From Massilia putida (lineage in GTDB: Bacteria > Pseudomonadota > Gammaproteobacteria > Burkholderiales > Burkholderiaceae_D), in the NCBI RefSeq assembly GCF_001941825.1, contig NZ_CP019038.1, positions 1,922,001 through 1,986,000 on the forward strand: a stretch of 64,000 nucleotides of DNA. Direction: 5' to 3'. Below, piece by piece: positions 62,552 through 64,000 of the stretch. The stretch's first letter is position 1. Every line of letters begins with the position of its first letter. The notes beneath the pieces were generated by a model that was not told the DNA's origin, searched no databases, and saw nothing but the letters and a program-made list of their open reading frames with translations. The position numbers were made by a program, and so were the translations under genes.

Positions 62552-64000
62552 ATGCATAAGGCCATCCTCCATGCCGGCGTCGCCGCCGGCGTCCTGACCT
62601 GCGGTCTCGGTCCCGTCCACGCCGCGGAAGACGACATGCCGGCGGCGCCGGCCGCCGCGGCTGCCGCCGAAGCGGGCCCGCTCAACACGGGCGTCGTGAT
62701 CGTCACGGGCACGCGCGCCACGGGCCTGAAGGTCGAGAACAGCGCCTCGCCGATCCAGGTGCTCGACACGACGTCGCTGCAGCGCACGGGCCAGCCGGAC
62801 CTGATCCAGGCGCTGGCGCAAAACCTGCCGTCGCTGACCGCGCAGGCCTTCGGCGGCGACATGGCGAACATGACGCTGTCGGCGCGGCTGCGCGGCCTGT
62901 CACCGAACAACACGCTCGTCCTCGTCAACGGCAAGCGCCGCCACGGCACGTCGAACCTGGCCGTGCTGGGCGGACCGTACCAGGGCGGCGCGGCCGCGGA
63001 CCTGAACTACATCCCCGTCGCCGCCATCGACCACATCGAAGTGCTGCAGGACGGCGCGGCCGCGCAGTACGGCACCGATGCCATCGCGGGCGTCGTCAAC
63101 ATCATCCTCAAGTCGAACTACCGGGGCCTCACGGGCAACGTCAACGGCGGCGGCTACGGCGACGGCGGCGGGCGTACCGGGGACGCCAGCGCCAACCTCG
63201 GTCTCGCGCCGTTCGCGGACGCGTACCTGAGCCTGACGGCGGAGACGAAATACCACGGCTTCTCGGACCGCGGCGGCATCGATCCGCGCGTCATCGATCC
63301 GACCAACCTGGCCAAGATGCCGGCGCTGAAGGACGCGCCGGGCTATCCGAACCTGAACCACATCTCGGGCGACGCGCAATACCGCCAGCACATCTTCGCG
63401 GCCAACTTCGGCGCCAACCTGGCGGGCGACCTCACGCTGTACGGCTTCGCGACGTACGGCCACAAGAAGGCGGCCGCGTTCGAGAACTACCGCATGCCGA
63501 GCCGCCTGCCGAAGATCTATCCGCTCGGCTTCTCGCCGCAGGAGACGTTCAAGGAAAACGATGGCGCTTTCACGGCCGGCATCAAGGGCAAGCTGGCGGG
63601 GTCGTGGAACTGGGACCTGTCCAGCACCTACGGCCGCGACGAGGCCAAGCTGGGCGTCGCGCACTCGGGCAACGTGTCGCTGTTCAACGATACCGGCGCG
63701 ACGCCGCTCGATTTCTACGCCGGTAAATTCGTCGCGAGCCAGTGGACCAACAACCTCGACCTGAACCACGAGTTCGACGTGGGCTGGTCCACGCCGCTGA
63801 ACTTCGCCGCGGGCCTGGAGCACCGCCGCGACGAGTACGAGATCGGCGCGGGCGATCCGGGCTCGCGCTACAAGGAAGGCGCGCAATCGTTCCCCGGCTT
63901 TTCGCTGACGGACGCGGGCAGCCACAGCCGCACGAACAAGGCCGCGTACGTGGACGTGTCGGGCCAGCCGGTGGCGGGATGGACCGTCGACCTCGCGGGC
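62552..64000 (+). CDS. TonB-dependent receptor (partial, C-terminus outside window)
   Basis: The 483 visible residues include a signal peptide (ending GPVHA), an Ala/Pro linker, a TonB-box-like VVIVTGTRATG, the plug domain (about 55-175; GLSPNNTLVLVNGKRR and the VLQDGAAAQYGTDAIAGVVNI plug end) and the first strands of the barrel. The plug form is that of receptors for larger organic substrates more than simple siderophores. It follows the RidA gene by 58 bases with an AAGGGG ribosome site and is probably part of the operon, bringing the substrate across the outer membrane. Confidence 0.9.
   Translation, partial: MHKAILHAGVAAGVLTCGLGPVHAAEDDMPAAPAAAAAAEAGPLNTGVVIVTGTRATGLKVENSASPIQVLDTTSLQRTGQPDLIQALAQNLPSLTAQAFGGDMANMTLSARLRGLSPNNTLVLVNGKRRHGTSNLAVLGGPYQGGAAADLNYIPVAAIDHIEVLQDGAAAQYGTDAIAGVVNIILKSNYRGLTGNVNGGGYGDGGGRTGDASANLGLAPFADAYLSLTAETKYHGFSDRGGIDPRVIDPTNLAKMPALKDAPGYPNLNHISGDAQYRQHIFAANFGANLAGDLTLYGFATYGHKKAAAFENYRMPSRLPKIYPLGFSPQETFKENDGAFTAGIKGKLAGSWNWDLSSTYGRDEAKLGVAHSGNVSLFNDTGATPLDFYAGKFVASQWTNNLDLNHEFDVGWSTPLNFAAGLEHRRDEYEIGAGDPGSRYKEGAQSFPGFSLTDAGSHSRTNKAAYVDVSGQPVAGWTVDLAG

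Overview
The window is high-GC (visibly about two-thirds G+C, third codon positions almost all G or C) and densely packed with protein genes. The gene content fits a Gram-negative betaproteobacterium of the Oxalobacteraceae, most likely the Massilia/Telluria group: an MdtABC-type RND pump, a phasin, several c-di-GMP and two-component proteins, many secreted hydrolases and a TonB receptor. The taxonomic call is an inference from family content and codon use; no rRNA or tRNA gene is present in the window.

Layout. 1-1103 (minus): nicotinamide riboside uptake and kinase pair (pnuC and a NadR-type kinase, cut by the window edge). 1172-8447 (plus): a self-contained circuit with a perfect sigma-54 promoter and an upstream dyad, followed by a periplasmic adaptor, an ABC ATPase, two FtsX/MacB-type permeases, an NtrC-family regulator and its histidine kinase. 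8566-10734: S46 dipeptidyl-peptidase. 10950-11942: bile-acid-symporter-like transporter. 12014-21890 (minus): mdtA-mdtB-mdtC-outer-membrane-factor operon with a small membrane protein gene at its end and a dispersed repeat between mdtA and mdtB. 22201-25556: SppA peptidase and a sodium:solute symporter. 25602-30498: mixed small genes, including a NYN-LOTUS RNA-binding/nuclease protein, a pirin, and a MarR regulator with a methyltransferase. 30608-35154: a four-gene unit (receiver-only regulator, HEAT-repeat membrane protein, processive GT2 synthase, secreted TIM-barrel hydrolase) that looks like a polysaccharide system. 35230-41599: GH43 enzyme, PAS-GGDEF-EAL protein, hybrid-sensor-like histidine kinase. 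41849-49745: ribA, a trypsin-like protease with an FHA membrane partner, a LytS/LytTR pair and a sedolisin. 49932-51986: a Tat-exported sugar oxidoreductase converging on a lactonase.

From about 52200 to 56100 base composition drops and the region is scarred: an orphan intrinsic terminator, a frameshifted LysR gene, an alpha/beta-hydrolase and SDR pair, and a broken copy of the start of the acyltransferase gene that follows. It reads as an acquired or rearranged segment. After an acyltransferase and a phasin comes the most unusual area, 58819-64000: an isolated TnsB-like N-terminal DNA-binding protein behind a sigma-54-like promoter, four related AATAAAGT-type sites, and a second perfect sigma-54 promoter reading into an operon of exported flavin amine oxidase, cytochrome c, exported RidA and a TonB receptor. 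The natural reading of the last operon is envelope amine oxidation, with electrons going to a c-type cytochrome and the imine product handled by RidA. The control by the TnsB-like protein is a hypothesis.
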